From NCBI GenBank assembly GCA_944739405.2, contig OX123186.2, forward strand, positions 87,957,034-88,021,033: a stretch of 64,000 nt of DNA. Reading direction: 5' to 3'. Every line of letters starts with the position of its first letter. Position 1 is the stretch's first letter. Of this stretch, positions 23,826 to 36,008 are shown piece by piece. The notes under the pieces were generated by a model. It had not been told where the DNA came from. It searched no databases and saw only the letters and a program-made list of their open reading frames with translations. Origin of the DNA: Euclidia mi (taxonomy: Eukaryota; Arthropoda; Insecta; Lepidoptera; Erebidae). A program made the position numbers and the translations under genes.

Positions 23826-24380
23826 AATATTTTGATTAATTGATAACGCACTAGGAATATATTTTTAGATCTTTAAAAAAGCAGCTGTTCTTTACTAAAT
23901 TGTACTTTAATTACAAGTATAATCACCTCCCAAGAAGTTCAAAGTTTTTAATATATGTACTTAATATTAAAAATAAACTCTTTTGATAGATAGCTAGATA
24001 ATTTTTATAGTGCAAATTCAGATACTGTTTCTTCTTTTGTAGGAAGAAAAAAAATGTTGTAGCAGAAAAAATCTCTAGCGTTATAACACTTAAAACAAAG
24101 ATGTAGTAACGAATCTGTGTACAACAATGTGTAGGTTAACAGTTTGTTCTTATCTTGATCAGATAGCGCTGATAACAGACAGTCTGCTAAAGGCTAGTTG
24201 CGCTTATATCATTGTAGCTATGACAATTCACGATTGCGTAATAATATTTTAGACTGAAAAGGTTACGAAACAAGGAATTAATATAACACCAGGTTTAACT
24301 GTTCCTAGACTAAAGATGTTTAAAAAAAGTACTTTTTGAAGAACCCCACCTATTAAATAGGAAACGATTAAAGCTAATTA
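23826..24380. other. Unannotated AT-rich stretch
   Basis: No gene or repeat recognised. Confidence 0.2.
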
Positions 24381-24620
24381 CTTGGGGCCCAATTCTACTA
24401 AATAAATCAAACGTCACAAAAAGCGTATTTTTCTAAATTATCTGATAATTGAACGAAGTTGTAACGAGGTCGTAAATTGAAACAAGTGGCAAAATATGGG
24501 TCAACGACGAACTGTTTATTTCAAATTATACGATAATCACATTAGGTTATCAGAATACCCCTTCTGAATCCATTCAAAATATAATATCAATGTCATATAA
24601 AAATAGGAGAATCGGCCGCC
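24381..24620. mobile_element. Probable MITE (GGGCCCAATTCT ends)
   Basis: Left end GGGGCCCAATTCTACTAAAT and right end TATAAAAATAGGAGAATCGG read as imperfect inverted repeats (GGCC(C/G)(A/G)ATTCT). The right part, CAAAATATAATATCAATGTC, recurs at 45385-45431 (CAAAATATAATTTCAATGTC). Non-coding. Confidence 0.45.
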
Positions 24621-25012
24621 TGATGTAAAGTTCCATTCATTTTATAAAAATCTCGGGGCTTTGATATTGTGAAACGTAAACATGAACTGCGTGACATCTC
24701 CTCAATGTTGACAATTTTATAGAAACAGACAGAGACAGGAATGGAACATACTGTACATTTTTCTTATATGATATTCATAATTGTATAATTAGATACATTG
24801 CAAACTATGGACCATCTCTTTCGCAAGTTTTTGGTAAAAGCTCAACAAATTCTCAGCCTATGTTTATATGTCTTAAGTTTAAATGATATTGCAGACTAAG
24901 CGGCTACTGACAATTTCATTTCACCTTTTGCTTAACTACCTCTGCCAGTCATGGCTATCAATCCCAAGATCCCGTAGCGCATAAGCGCCACGTTAACTTA
25001 CCGACCTAATCA
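24621..25012. other. Unannotated stretch
   Basis: No gene or repeat recognised. Confidence 0.2.
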
Positions 25013-25999
25013 GCCCGCCTAGGATACGCACCACGAGATATCACACGCGTGAATGAAGAAATATTGTCGTTATCGGTTAATATCTCGTTTTCTTTAACAT
25101 GCGCGCCACGATAGACAAGCTTCACGTCGAAGAATTCGCTCTCGTTGCACGAGTAACCGATGTTGCCCTTTGAAACATAGAATGTCAATTACGGCATTTA
25201 TTAATGTAACCACACCGGTTTAGTTCATTCAATTTGTGCTCAAATGGCTCAAAAGACTTGTATCCACCTCTATAGTTTATCATTTATCATATTATGTACT
25301 ACCTATTTGACATTTGTAATTTGTATATAGGTATATTCAATATTGTTTAATTCAAAAGTTGATTAGTTTTAATTCGAAACTGATGTCAATACCTACAAAG
25401 TATTAGCAATTGTTACTGTGTTGAATAAGAATGAGGTCCCATGCGCAGCTTCGATAATAATGATATTAACCTTTAAATAGACAGGCAGGCCATCTGAATG
25501 AGGCTCGAGATCCGTGGCAAGCCTTTCTATGAGAAACAGAGCCATTGGTTTTGATATACGCCAAAGCAACTGGAATTCTCTGTCGTTCAGCGTAAAAGGG
25601 TCACAGAGATCCTCAATTCGCTTTCTTTGCACTTTTCTCGCGTGGCGCTCTTCATGTAAGGTTATTAAATAATTATAATAAGGGACTGCCATTTTCTTTG
25701 TTGTTTTAAAGAAATTTTTAGTTGGTCGTGTAGTTCTCGTCGTATGAAAGCATGACGACTAATGTTCCTATTTTAGTTGTCAAAATTTGTCTTAATCGAG
25801 TAATATTGGGCCGTCATGTTAGGATTCGTCGAGAGAAATGCCACAGATAAGTAAAAACGACTATTATAGCTACATTTGACATAACGAGTCGAATCGTGTG
25901 TGTAGCCATGTTAGAGTCAGCGAGTTAATAGAGATGATCGTCATAAACACGAGTAAACGTGTAGAGATAATTTTCTCGTGGTGCGTATGCTGGACGGGC
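25013..25999 (-). mobile_element. PIF/Harbinger transposon, internally deleted
   Basis: A 987-bp element with inverted ends of about 26 bp, GCCCGCCTAGGATACGCACC at the left and GGTGCGTATGCTGGACGGGC at the right; both continue as ACGAGA. It encloses only the N-terminal part of a Harbinger nuclease (25393-25692, minus), so it looks like a deletion derivative of a larger autonomous element. I could not fix a 3-bp target-site duplication. Confidence 0.7.
25393..25692 (-). pseudogene. Harbinger (HARBI1-like) nuclease, N-terminal fragment
   Basis: A 99-codon frame starting at 25692. It includes DLCDPFTLNDREFQLLWRIS and PMALFLIERLATDLEPHSDG followed by LPVYLKV, the pattern of HARBI1-like nucleases ahead of the DDE domain (NDxEFxxLYRxxK..., xxLPxxLKVL). 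The homology stops after VYLKV and the frame ends in low-complexity sequence, with no catalytic GAIDCTH or ERCFG motifs. Truncated and inactive. Confidence 0.72.
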
Positions 26000-26555
26000 A
26001 GGAAATGACTTGTTGACAAAAATAGTAATGATCATATGTTTACATATGATAAGATATGAACAAATACTTTTCAGCGTGAGATATGTTCGTAGCGAACCGA
26101 GGGAGCTTTTAAAAAAGACATGATGTTGTCTCCTTGAGTCTTTAATCTCAACTGAACTTAATACAATACAAATGTCTTACAGCTAACTTATGGTACTACG
26201 GTTCTTATCTCTAAAGGGGAGTATATGGTTACAGTTTATTGCTTATACTACGAATTTACTGTACGTAACTCGTGTCATAACAAAATCCGTTTAATCATGT
26301 TTTCGTTCAGGGTTTATACGATACACACGTGTAGATTGATACCTCATATAATCTGTTGATACAAATCAGTTTGCCAATATTCTGGGGATGACTTGCATCG
26401 ATCAAGCGAGTCATGAAATGATTCATGTGTTGACTTGGCATGCAGTTTTTCATAGTCAGACACAGGCCTCTCCTAATTTACGTCTCAATAGCATTAGTAT
26501 ATTAGAAGGATGTTCCTTTGAAATTAATTCTATGGCATTTTCAGAGCCTTATTTT
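26000..26555. other. Unannotated stretch
   Basis: A short palindrome TGATCATATG/CATATGAT lies near 26029-26050. No gene recognised. Confidence 0.2.
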
Positions 26556-26568
26556 TATATTTAATAAC

Positions 26569-26792
26569 ATACATACATACATAGACTCACGCTTGTTTCC
26601 ACGAAGGGGTAGGCAGAGGCATATTAAACGCCCACTTTTCGCCAGTGTTTTGATCAAACGTAATAGGTGGCGAGCCTATTGCCGCTTTTCGGGATATTTT
26701 GATTGCCAGAGCCTCGTCCGTTGATCGGCAGGTGCACCACTTGCAGGTGAGGTTGGCTTGGGACCCTAAGTTCTTGGTGGGAACCATATGCA
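26569..26792 (-). mobile_element. SINE family S2 copy, minus strand
   Basis: A 224-bp retroposon with a (CATA)n tail at the left, then GACTCACGCTTGTTTCCACG, GGTAGGCAGAGGCATATTAA and GGTGGCGAGCCTATTGCCGC, ending with AGGTTGGCTTGGGACCCTAA. A perfect 13-bp target-site duplication TATATTTAATAAC flanks it (26556-26568 and 26793-26805). It shares the LINE-type 3' tail and the GGCAATAGGCTCGCC block with family S1 but has a different, non-tRNA-like 5' end. The second copy is at 50323-50540. Confidence 0.9.
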
Positions 26793-26805
26793 TATATTTA
26801 ATAAC

Positions 26806-28870
26806 TTATTTATAAATAATCCAACTGAATAACTTATTCGTCAAATCCACATGTTATGCCTAAAATAACAACCCAATGACGAACAAAATCAAATGTTATC
26901 TTCACCTAGCGACAGCAGAAAACTCACTTGTAAAAATCGCCGGCCAAAAGGCACAAGTAATTTGCGGTTATGTGGAGCTCTCTTTTGTATTAGGCTTACT
27001 TCGATACAACCTAAAACGTAAAAATGTGAAATAGATTGTCATAAACCTACTTACCTGATCAGGCTTCGTAAACGGAAAACAGATATTTGAAACTTTGAAA
27101 CAGACATACCTATGTACAAGTAATATTTTAGCGTTACTACAAATAAAAAGGCAAAAATATCGTCTCAGTGTGATCACGTAATACCTATTAAAAAGTAGCA
27201 ATACTTAATATTTGAACAATTCATAATGACTTCAGTCTCGCCTGCTAACATTGGCAATGATAAGGAAATAATACTCGTCTAAATACAAAGCTTTTCCAGC
27301 CAGGGATATGACATCACCTCCCTAGTAATGTCTTCACTGGCGCCAGAATAATTCCTCCTTTGTCTCAAGTTATTTACTTGATACGCTTATAAGCTTTGAG
27401 TACAACACTTCGTGTCACTCATTATACGGAGGCCTACGCAGGCTTTTAAAAAAGCAATTCGAAAATGGAACATCCACAAAGGAAGTCTTTGCGACGAATT
27501 TTTCATTATATCGCGTAAGTGATTTTTGAATGCCTCAACACTTTGTGAAGATGCGATCACATTGCGTTAAGACATTCAAGAATCCCTAGGTATGTGTATA
27601 TTATGTGCTTTTATTTGAACATAGAAGGGTGGTAAAGTAAATCCTTTTGTAACACAAATTCGCCGCATTTTATTCCGTGCGGTTTGACGTTCAATTTTAT
27701 CTGTCTCTCTAGCATTCTTAGTTGTAATATCAAAGACATTCGCTACTGCTATTAAATTCACGAGGGAATGACGATGATACGCTGGGTCGACGCTATCCAA
27801 TAGCATTTCTCTTTCGCAATTTTATTGGGGATTCAGAGAAAAGTTTTATTTTTGCTTTAAATAATACTCATATAGTACAGTTGCTAATGCTGTAATAACG
27901 GTCTTGGAACCTTTGCGGTTCTCACACTGTTATTCTAGCATCGAAATACGCTATATGAATATTATAATAATTTATACTTTAAAGCTTAGGACATAAATAG
28001 TGAAACGAAAGAGCAAAGCGGAATAAAAATAGGAGGATATTTTATGTATAGATTTCGATGTGTTCTTTGCGTAATATTTGCCATATTTTCTACTATGCTA
28101 TCACATTCTAACTTTGTTGCTTGCGAATTTTAATACAATCATTTTTTTGTTCTTTTTACCTCCTTAACACACATTACGGTCTTACGGCTGTTCTTTGGAT
28201 ATTTAGGTAGAATTACACATTTCGCCGGCTACGTGTTCAAAAAGTTTTGGATAAAAGGCCCCTTATCAGTATACCGGGCACATTTTCAGACTATTACCCA
28301 ACACTTTGCACACTACTTAGTAATTCTTGGTAAAGAACAAGTAAATAAGTGCAAACTTATGTTACGAGATTAATAAATTTACGCAAAGTTTTGTCAATAA
28401 TTATTTCGTGACTAAGACAAAGTTAGATTCTATTAAAGTAGTTTGTAGAGTAATGTAAGATAGGGCTTATGAAAATGGTCCGCAATTACGACCGAGATAA
28501 TCCTTGTAATAGTTTTCTGCTCCTGAAGGTTTGTTTATCTCGCAATCCATTTAGCTAATAAAGCCAAGCTTTCTAATAAATTATTTCCGCTGAGAGGAAA
28601 CTTAATTCTATAAGCGAACTATAGACAATAAATTCTCGGTACAGTTTTACTTCAATATCGAATAGGAAGTTGCGTAATTTAACTTGTAAGCTTATTTAAA
28701 GTTATTTACATGACAGATTCAGTTGTATCAATTGTACCAACAACTTAAGATTTGCATATAATTGTAGAAACGACACTTATTTCGATAATCTTGATATCAT
28801 GCAAAGCTGAAAAATTTACAAAAGAAAAATGGAACATATTTGAAATGTATTGCTCTGTGCAACTAATATA
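26806..28870. other. Unannotated stretch in the Men intron
   Basis: About 2 kb without a recognised gene or repeat copy. Short frames at 26968-27201 and 27576-27806 (minus) show no family features. Confidence 0.2.
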
Positions 28871-29485
28871 CAGGGTGGCGCTACCATAGGGGCACTTTTT
28901 GAACAGAGGCATAGCGTACAACATTCTGAAGCCTTGTACCAAAAATCAATTAAATCGGTGCAGTTGTTTAACCACAATATCGATTTTAAGTTCCGCAATT
29001 TTTGCACGTGCTTTGAATTCCACACAGCTGATACAAAACGGTCAACGACCCTACATTGCGCGCCGCGACTCACTACGACGCGGTCGCCGACTCGACGCCG
29101 CGCGAGGATTCCTGCATATCTTCGAGGACGCGCGAATGTTTTTTGTCAGGTTCAAGCATTTATGCACTTTATTGTAAAAAAATAAAGTTTATTTTCAAGT
29201 GCGTTAATAAAATCCTCTCCGCTGCACTCCGTTTTATCTGCGCTGAGCCTAACTTCGGATGACGTCGAGGCGTCGCGTCGGAGCGAGTCGGGGCGTGCAA
29301 TGTAGGGTCGTTGACCGTTTTGTATCAGCTGTGTGGAATTCAAAGCATGTGCAAAAATTGCGGAACTTAAAATCGATATTATGGTTAAACTACTGCACCG
29401 ATTTAATTGATTTTTGGTACAAGGCTTCAGAATGTTGTACGCTATGCCTCTGTTCAAAAAGTGCCCCTTTGGTAGCGCCACCCTG
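28871..29485. mobile_element. Foldback DNA element with ~220-bp inverted arms
   Basis: Starts CAGGGTGGCGCTACCATAGG and ends CCTTTGGTAGCGCCACCCTG, flanked on both sides by TATA. The arms (about 28871-29095 and 29259-29485) are nearly exact complements (about 93-95% by eye), containing GTACCAAAAATCAATTAAAT and GTCAACGACCCTACATTGCG. The loop is about 160 bp and AT-rich. Overlapping open frames on both strands (28850-29507) arise from the two arms and are not genes. In the Men pre-mRNA the arms would pair into a long hairpin. Confidence 0.88.
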
Positions 29486-30998
29486 TATAGTTTCAGAAGC
29501 AAATTAAAAGTTTTTTTGGAAAATAAAACATACTACTCTGTAACAGTTTTTTTGAAAGACAATATAATTGAATGTGTAGCTTAATATATATACTATTATT
29601 TACATAATTATGATTGATTTGTGGTACTTTATTTATTTTTGACTTTAAATTATTGAATGTATAAATTTATTATTAATTTAAAATATTTTATTATACAACT
29701 GAAAATAGAATGCTGACTTAATGTGTATCAAATAAGACCGAAATAATACTTTTTGTTAACATTTTAATTAATTGCATGCCTAATGGTAGAATATGGTCGA
29801 ACTTTTATAAAATGTAACACCATAAATGTAATCCATGTTCGCAATAAATAAATGATTGATTGATTGATTGATTAAATATTTATCAGCCAAAGCTGTTACA
29901 GTAGGCAAATAACTTTTTAAGTTGAAGCAAATGTAAAATTACTAACATAAAGTTGTAAAATATTTGAAATGTGTAAACTATCGAGAATACTGAAAATACC
30001 GTAAGCAGAGATAGATTGCAATCACAAGTGCATTTACAAAATAAAACATGATTTTAAAACTTACGCTAACCTGTCATAAATAAATGGTAATATTTCATTT
30101 GAAATTCTTTTTAGATGAATAATATTTTCTTGACCTAATCTTGAACTTTCGCAAAAAGATTAATTGAACGGTGGCTAAGTACCTACATGTCACGACCTTC
30201 AATTTGTTCTCTAATTAATAAACCTAAATTAAATTACTTTTGAGAACGGAAATACGTCGTGATGCCTCCAGGGAATGAGAATTCTAATACTTACCTAATA
30301 TAAAGTTCGAGATGTGAGCGTGCTTTATGACAGTTAAGTTTGTACTATAATTTTATTATGGTCCACCACAATCGCTTGAGGTGTCGCCGATTCACTCATA
30401 AACGCAATTATAAATTAAACCTATTTAATCATAGGTAGTGTTTAACCTAGTCTAGCCAGAAACTTTTGTGTCTATTTCTATTGGCGACAACGTTAGATGG
30501 GGTTGCCAAAATTGGTTTGCTTTGTCAGCAGCAATTTGTTTTCACTATCATCGATCGCTATCAAGTAATCCGAAAAATATAGCTGCATATATTTTGGGAC
30601 TAGTTTCAACGAACGTTATAATAATAATGCTTCAATGTGGACCACTAGTTAGGATCTTATAAATTAAAAACCCCACAATAAGCTTCCAAAATGGATAAAT
30701 TACGCGACCAACGATGCAGACATTATTGCATTTGGATAATGCGCGAGTGCGCGGTGACAAAATAATAATTTTTTTTTGTAATATTCCCAAGCATGGATTA
30801 ATGTTATCTTCACTAATATCCAAATATTGATTATTCAATCGAGATAAGGCGGATAAAGGTTAAAAGAAGCGTACTCATCGTTTCATTAATATTAATCTTT
30901 CAAGCGTTTATAAATTATAATGTGCTCGCGCTATCCTTTTTATTTCTATGTGCATCATAAATATATGTACATTATGTTTTATGTTACCTATAATTTTT
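29486..30998. other. Unannotated AT-rich stretch
   Basis: Contains a (TGAT)n microsatellite at 29850-29872. No gene recognised. Confidence 0.3.
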
Positions 30999-31256
30999 GA
31001 CTGCCTCTATGATCCAGTGGATAGCGTATGCGTCTGATGATCGGGATCTGGTCCCGGGTTCGATTCCCAGGACCAGCAAAAGTTTAGTTTTTACTGGGTT
31101 TACCTGGGTAACAGCACTAAGTCTGGCAAATTGCCCGGTAACGGCAATAGGCTCACCCCCTACTTCAACAACCTAGAAATTCATAACAAGGCGAAATGTG
31201 AGTGTAATAATACCTCTGCCTACCCCTTCGAGGATACAGGCGTGAGTATATAAAAA
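30999..31256 (+). mobile_element. SINE family S1, full-length copy
   Basis: Head GACTGCCTCTATGATCCAGT and CCCGGGTTCGATTCCCAGG, then AACGGCAATAGGCTCACCCC and the tail CTGCCTACCCCTTCGAGGAT with GTGAGTATATAAAAA. More diverged from the other S1 copies (deletion around the TACGTGGGACC block). Clear target-site duplication not seen. Confidence 0.85.
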
Positions 31257-32875
31257 GAGTTCTTCAGGATAATGTACATATTAATTTAAATATGTACATA
31301 CAAAAGCAGCAGACAACTCATCTTCTTTACTTTTCCAAAAAAAAAACCTTGACACGAAGCTTTGAGTTAATTTTCCGAATTCTGACATCTTTTTATTACT
31401 CGAGATAAACGGCCATACATTATTTAATTATGAAGGAAGATGGGCAATTAAATTTATTTCTGTAGCTTTCAGGTTAAATGTGACACAAATACTGTTTCAT
31501 ATATTCGAAACATTGGAATATTTAACTTTGCAGATTATGTTGCGGATAGTTCGCATATTCTCACAACTTCAATCGTTGTTTCGGAGCTGCTAGGGTTCAA
31601 ACTATCTCCAATGTAAATTATATCAAATTACTTCTTCCATCGATATACACATTTTGGTATATCAATGCTAACTTCATACGAATTAGTGGTTTAGTTTTAA
31701 AAGCATGACAAACAATTCGGTTACTATATACCTTAAAACATGAAATCCTACTTCTAACCATCTTTCCAAGTTGTAGGTAGACGTGAACGTTTCTGAGGAT
31801 GAATGGATATCGTTACTCTTTCACTCAAAACTAGTGAGCGGATTTTGATGAGCCTTAGCAGATATAGTTTTAGCTTAGACGTAAAACAGAGGCTTTTAGG
31901 GTTTGCTGGGTGGAGCTACGGATAGAAAATAGTGAGGCATAATTTTATTTATCTCTACCTTAGTGGAATATATTTTATCTTCATTACTATATTATTTTGA
32001 GCTCGCCCTCCTTTATCTATGGTTGTTTTCCAGCTCAGTTGTGTGCGTGACTATTCCTATTAGTTTATCTATCTATGTATGTGTTGCGTGGGTGGTTGCA
32101 TGTTGTGCTTAATTGAATCATTGATTCAGTAATCCTCACATTCCCGCCACGGCTGAAGCGTTTGTAGGGCGGATTAGCGTTTTCATGGCAACGAGATAGC
32201 TGTTCTAAGTGATATGTGAAAGGTGGCACCTGTCAGTTTAAGTGTGAAGCCACCTTAGTGAGACTCGTTTCGTATTTTTTTAGTTATACTGTACCAGTTT
32301 TGGAAATATATTTTCCATTGCTAATTTTACTAACGTTTATCAGTGCTCGTTGGGTTGTTTATTATACTTTGCAGATTTTAACCAAAGTTGTTTCGGAGTT
32401 TCGGTCACTGTTTTCGTAATTCCTGCGGTTGAAAACCTCGGGCGGTTTACCTAGTCGCGGTTTTGTTGAATTTGTGAATGAGTGACAATTGGGGGTGCCT
32501 TTTAGTTTTAAGTCCGGTATTTGCCGCGGGATTTGTATGGTTACCTGTTTTCATTTATTATTCAAGAGATACCTCTGTTGATTCGTTTGAGTTTGTATTT
32601 GTACCCGCTTTGTAGTCAAATCTCATGAAGCTTTATAACAATTATGTTTGCTTGAATTTAGATTGTATTTAAATTAATATGTTTTGCAATAACTGTTTAC
32701 ACGTTGTCGTTTAATTATATTAAGAGGCTTTTTAAAAGACTTAACGCATTTATTCTGCCGCTCATGACGGTCATGAGTTAAATGAGAAAATTGTGGTTAA
32801 AAACACGAATAATCGCAGCAACGTATGTTTGATACATACGTAATACATCTGTATTTTTGTATCTGATATGTCAGG
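31257..32875. other. Unannotated stretch in the Men intron
   Basis: No recognised gene. 32140-32470 is moderately GC-rich with a 67-codon frame (32216-32419) lacking any family features. Confidence 0.2.
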
Positions 32876-32944
32876 TTGCAAATGGCGTTCCGTAGTCTCT
32901 GCCTACCCCTCCGGGAAACAGGCGTGAGTCTATGTATGTATGTT
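32876..32944 (+). repeat. LINE 3'-tail fragment
   Basis: CAAATGGCGTTCCGTAGTCT, then CTGCCTACCCCTCCGGGAAA and CAGGCGTGAGTCTATGTATG with a short (TATG)n tail. It matches, in + orientation, the extreme 3' end of the LINE at 19933 and 52246. A severely 5'-truncated insertion of about 70 bp. Confidence 0.8.
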
Positions 32945-33588
32945 TTGTGTCTAGTTCGTAGTATTTAAATTTGTTTTAGAATTTCCATTGCATTTCAATA
33001 CCAAAACAGCATTCGCCAAAGAAATAATTCTAAAAATCAACCTATTAAAATTCCGTAGGCAACGATGAAAACTATCGAAAAAGGTATGAAAAGCGTATAA
33101 TCACACGCCCTTGAAAACCGCCTTTGAATTACAATGCTATTCAGTTCGGTGTTGAGTCCCACAAAATGCAGATAACATTTTATAAGGCATTTCTTTTTAT
33201 TGTTTGACTGGCTTGTCGATCTCGTCATCTAGTGGTTACTTGGTTAGTGACCCTGACTGCCGGATGTCGTGGGTTCGATTATTTTCAAAACAAATCTTTG
33301 TAAAATGAGCACGTACTTAGTATTGATTATGTGTTTGGATGTTATGTATTTATCACCCTATAAAATTGCCATAGTACAAGTTCTAGTTAGAGATTTAGCC
33401 CAAAATTGCACGAATAGATCGGATTTGATTCGTTAGTCGATGGGAACATTTTCCAAACATTTATCAAAGTGTGGTGTCCCTAGTGGATAGTAAAGGTATG
33501 GTACAGTAGTGTCCTGAGTTTTTGAGTTTTATTCTCAGATGATCGTGTGTAAGTTGTCCCAGGGTATATTTATATTACTACTATACTT
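32945..33588. other. Mostly unannotated; possible tRNA-like SINE head
   Basis: 33222-33275 reads ATCTAGTGGTTACTTGGTTA and GATGTCGTGGGTTCGATT, tRNA-like A- and B-box spacing followed by non-tRNA sequence, so a degraded SINE is likely. Nothing else recognised. Confidence 0.3.
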
Positions 33589-33833
33589 GACTGCCTCCGT
33601 GGTCCAGTGGAAAGCGTATGCGTCTGCTGATCGGAGGTCCCGGGTTCGATACCCGGGTCGGGCAAAAGTGTTACTAAGTTTTTCAGAATTTTGCAGCACG
33701 GAGTCTGGTGGATGTGCCCGGTAACGGCAATAGGCTCGCCCGCTATTCCGTGGGACCTAAAAATTCATTGCGAAATGTGGGTGTAATATTACACCTATGC
33801 CTACCCCTTCCGGGATACAGGCGTAAGTCTTTG
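33589..33833 (+). mobile_element. SINE family S1, full-length copy
   Basis: Head CTGCCTCCGTGGTCCAGTGG with CCCGGGTTCGATACCCGGGT, body and tail as in the other S1 copies. The flanks TATTACTACTATACT (left) and TATTACTATACT (right, 33841-33852) look like a target-site duplication with a 3-nt slip. It lies directly beside the left end of the Harbinger element. Confidence 0.88.
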
Positions 33834-34384
33834 TCATAAATATTACTATACTGTAACTGTCTTACTAATAAAATTTCCTTACACCGTTGTTTATCATCGT
33901 AATAGTTATTCACTGAGTAAGCGTTATATAGCTATTTACACACTACTTGACCAATAAACCATGAATAAGCGTTGAGTAACTATTTAATAGTTACTACACT
34001 TATCACTGGCAATATTGTCAGAAACGTTCTGAAACCTAATATTATCAAATGAACACTAAATTAATTTTACGCTTTTACTTATTTAATACTGATTGTAAAA
34101 ATGTTTAATAAATAATTGTGACAAAAACAACATCAATAGTGTTCGAATGTTGAATTTCAAAATCGTAAACAATGCATAATTTAATACACACTTTAATAAA
34201 CGTTTTAGACTGTACTTTTGAACGCTTCTTAAAATGTCAAATCGTGTGGAATTTTCTTTCCTTACGAAGCTAGGTACGAAGGGAGGTTTGGTTATATGGT
34301 TTATTATATCACCTCTTTTATTAAAAAAATAAGAAAAGAGGTGAGTAATGTATTTTATTTCAAGTAATTAATTAAGTAGGAATA

Positions 34385-35793
34385 TTAAAAAAATGTATCA
34401 ATGAATAATTGTCTTGCAACTTGTCCACTCGCATTATCTTGAACATCTTGTGACCTTTCACTGATACTGTTTCCTTCTGGCTTTATGTCCATTATTTCTG
34501 CATTTTCCCCCATTTCAATTGCAATATTGTGCAGAACTGCAAGTGCAACTATGTACAGTTTAACGTTTTCCAATGACACACTAAATCTATGTAAAAGACA
34601 TTGAAACCTCTGTTTCCACACACCAAAGCATCTTTCCAATGGGTTTCTAGTAAGTATATGAGCTTTGTTGTAGGCCTCCTCTCATATTAGCAGGATTTTG
34701 TACAGGTGTAAACAAGTAGCCTGTTGGTCCATAATCTGCACCACCCAATAAACGGCCATGAAATTCTCCATTTTCCAATCATTGCGGTATTCGACTTTCT
34801 CTAAAAATTCGGTAATTATGAGTACTTCCCCACTAGGCAGCGATACCCTAGTGGAGATACCAACAGTCTGCCATGCAGAGGGTATCGGGTTCGAATCCAC
34901 GGCGCGCACCAATGACTTTTCGGAGTTATGTGCGTATTGAATTATTAATTATCGCTTGTCCCGTGCCTCGGAGAGCACGTTAAGCCGTCGGTCCCGGTTG
35001 TCATCAAGATCTTTGACAGTCGTTATAGGACGTCAGTACCTTTTAAATAAACTGACACTAGTCTAAACCATGGAATATCGCTATCCCTTCGGGTTGCGGA
35101 GGTCAGACAGGTAGTCGCTCTGTGGAAAAGCTAATATTCAGCCAAATCCGGCGGTTAGACTAGTAAGCAGACCTCAGGTTGAAACTGGGATAACGCTAGG
35201 AGGATGATGATGAGTACTTCCCCTCCAATGTGCTACAATGTCCCTTATTAATAGTCTGGAATCGCATACCACTTGCACGTTTATTGAATAGAGGTACTCC
35301 TTTCCTATTAATATAATAGTGTGCATTGTCCCCACCGACCTTTTTAATTTTGATATGTGTGCAATCAATAGCACCTGTTACATTTATGAAGCCACATAGG
35401 TATATTACGAAATCCTGCTATGACTTCCTCTTCTTTTTCAAGAGTTTGTGGCATATGTATGAATTGGTCTGCTCTCCTTGCTAGAGCAGTAGCAATTCAA
35501 CGGCATATATTTGTTACTGATTGTTGACGCATGCCGTGAATGCCTGCGGCATTATTTTGCACTTTCTGTTTTCTTTCTGCAGAAAAGCCACCACAGTTCA
35601 ATTTCGCCACGTATTAAATCTTCCACTTCCTTTGCATACGCCTTCGTAAATCTATATTTACTTATAAATCATCGTCTTCTAAAATAAAAGGATTATACCG
35701 AGATTTGTAAGTCTTTTTCTTTCTTGGTAGTCCTATTCCACCTAGTCCACTATTAATCTCGTCAAAAATATGAAAATAATGTAAATAATCCAT
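34385..35793 (-). pseudogene. Harbinger (HARBI1-like) nuclease pseudogene
   Basis: Read leftwards from an ATG at 35793: an N-terminal piece, then RFTKAYAKEVEDLI, then after frameshifts a region resembling the GAIDCTHIKIKK catalytic segment (first Asp of the DDE triad) near 35350-35375, followed by YINRKG and CSTLEG-like sequence up to about 35223. The SINE breaks it. The C-terminus (34385-34690) has NPLERCFGVWKQRFQCLL with the conserved Glu, then ALHNIAIEMG. At least two frameshifts plus the SINE make it non-functional. The family's Myb-like partner gene is not present. Confidence 0.85.
34836..35209 (+). mobile_element. SINE family S3 nested in the Harbinger nuclease
   Basis: Head GGCAGCGATACCCTAGTGGA and ATCGGGTTCGAATCCACGG, body matching 16367-16743 closely, and a GATGATGA tail. 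It is flanked by an exact 14-bp duplication ATGAGTACTTCCCC (34818-34831 and 35210-35223) of the Harbinger coding sequence, so the order of insertion is certain: Harbinger first, SINE later. Confidence 0.95.
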
Positions 35794-36008
35794 ATCTATA
35801 GAAAAATCAACACAAGTTTGTAGGTTATGCGCGGGTTATACAAGGTCTGCCGACTGTATAAGGGCTATACAAAATTGCGTACGACTTACACAGCCGTTAT
35901 AACATGTTATAGCCGTTAAAACATATAGCTCGAGCGCGTTTATTAGTAACGTTTTTGTTATAACCTTGTTATAAGCAGTGTGTAAATGTTTATTAGTAAG
36001 ACCGTTAG

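Larger units (their letters stand above)
33854..36008 (-). mobile_element. PIF/Harbinger transposon, defective, with nested SINE
   Basis: A 2.1-kb element with inverted ends TAACTGTCTTACTAATAAA (left) and the complement of TAACGGTCTTACTAATAAA (right, ending 36008). It carries a broken nuclease on the minus strand (34385-35793) and is interrupted by an S3 SINE (34836-35209). Subterminal sequence is rich in GTTATAAC-like repeats (35820-35990). The exact 3-bp target duplication could not be fixed because the ends themselves extend into TAA/TTA. Confidence 0.75.

Noticed and set aside
25006..25188. 60-codon minus frame next to the Harbinger fragment
   Set aside because: Covers the terminal inverted repeat and lacks nuclease motifs.
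28850..29507. Several overlapping frames on both strands that look like related proteins
   Set aside because: They are translations of the two arms of one foldback element, which explains their mutual similarity.
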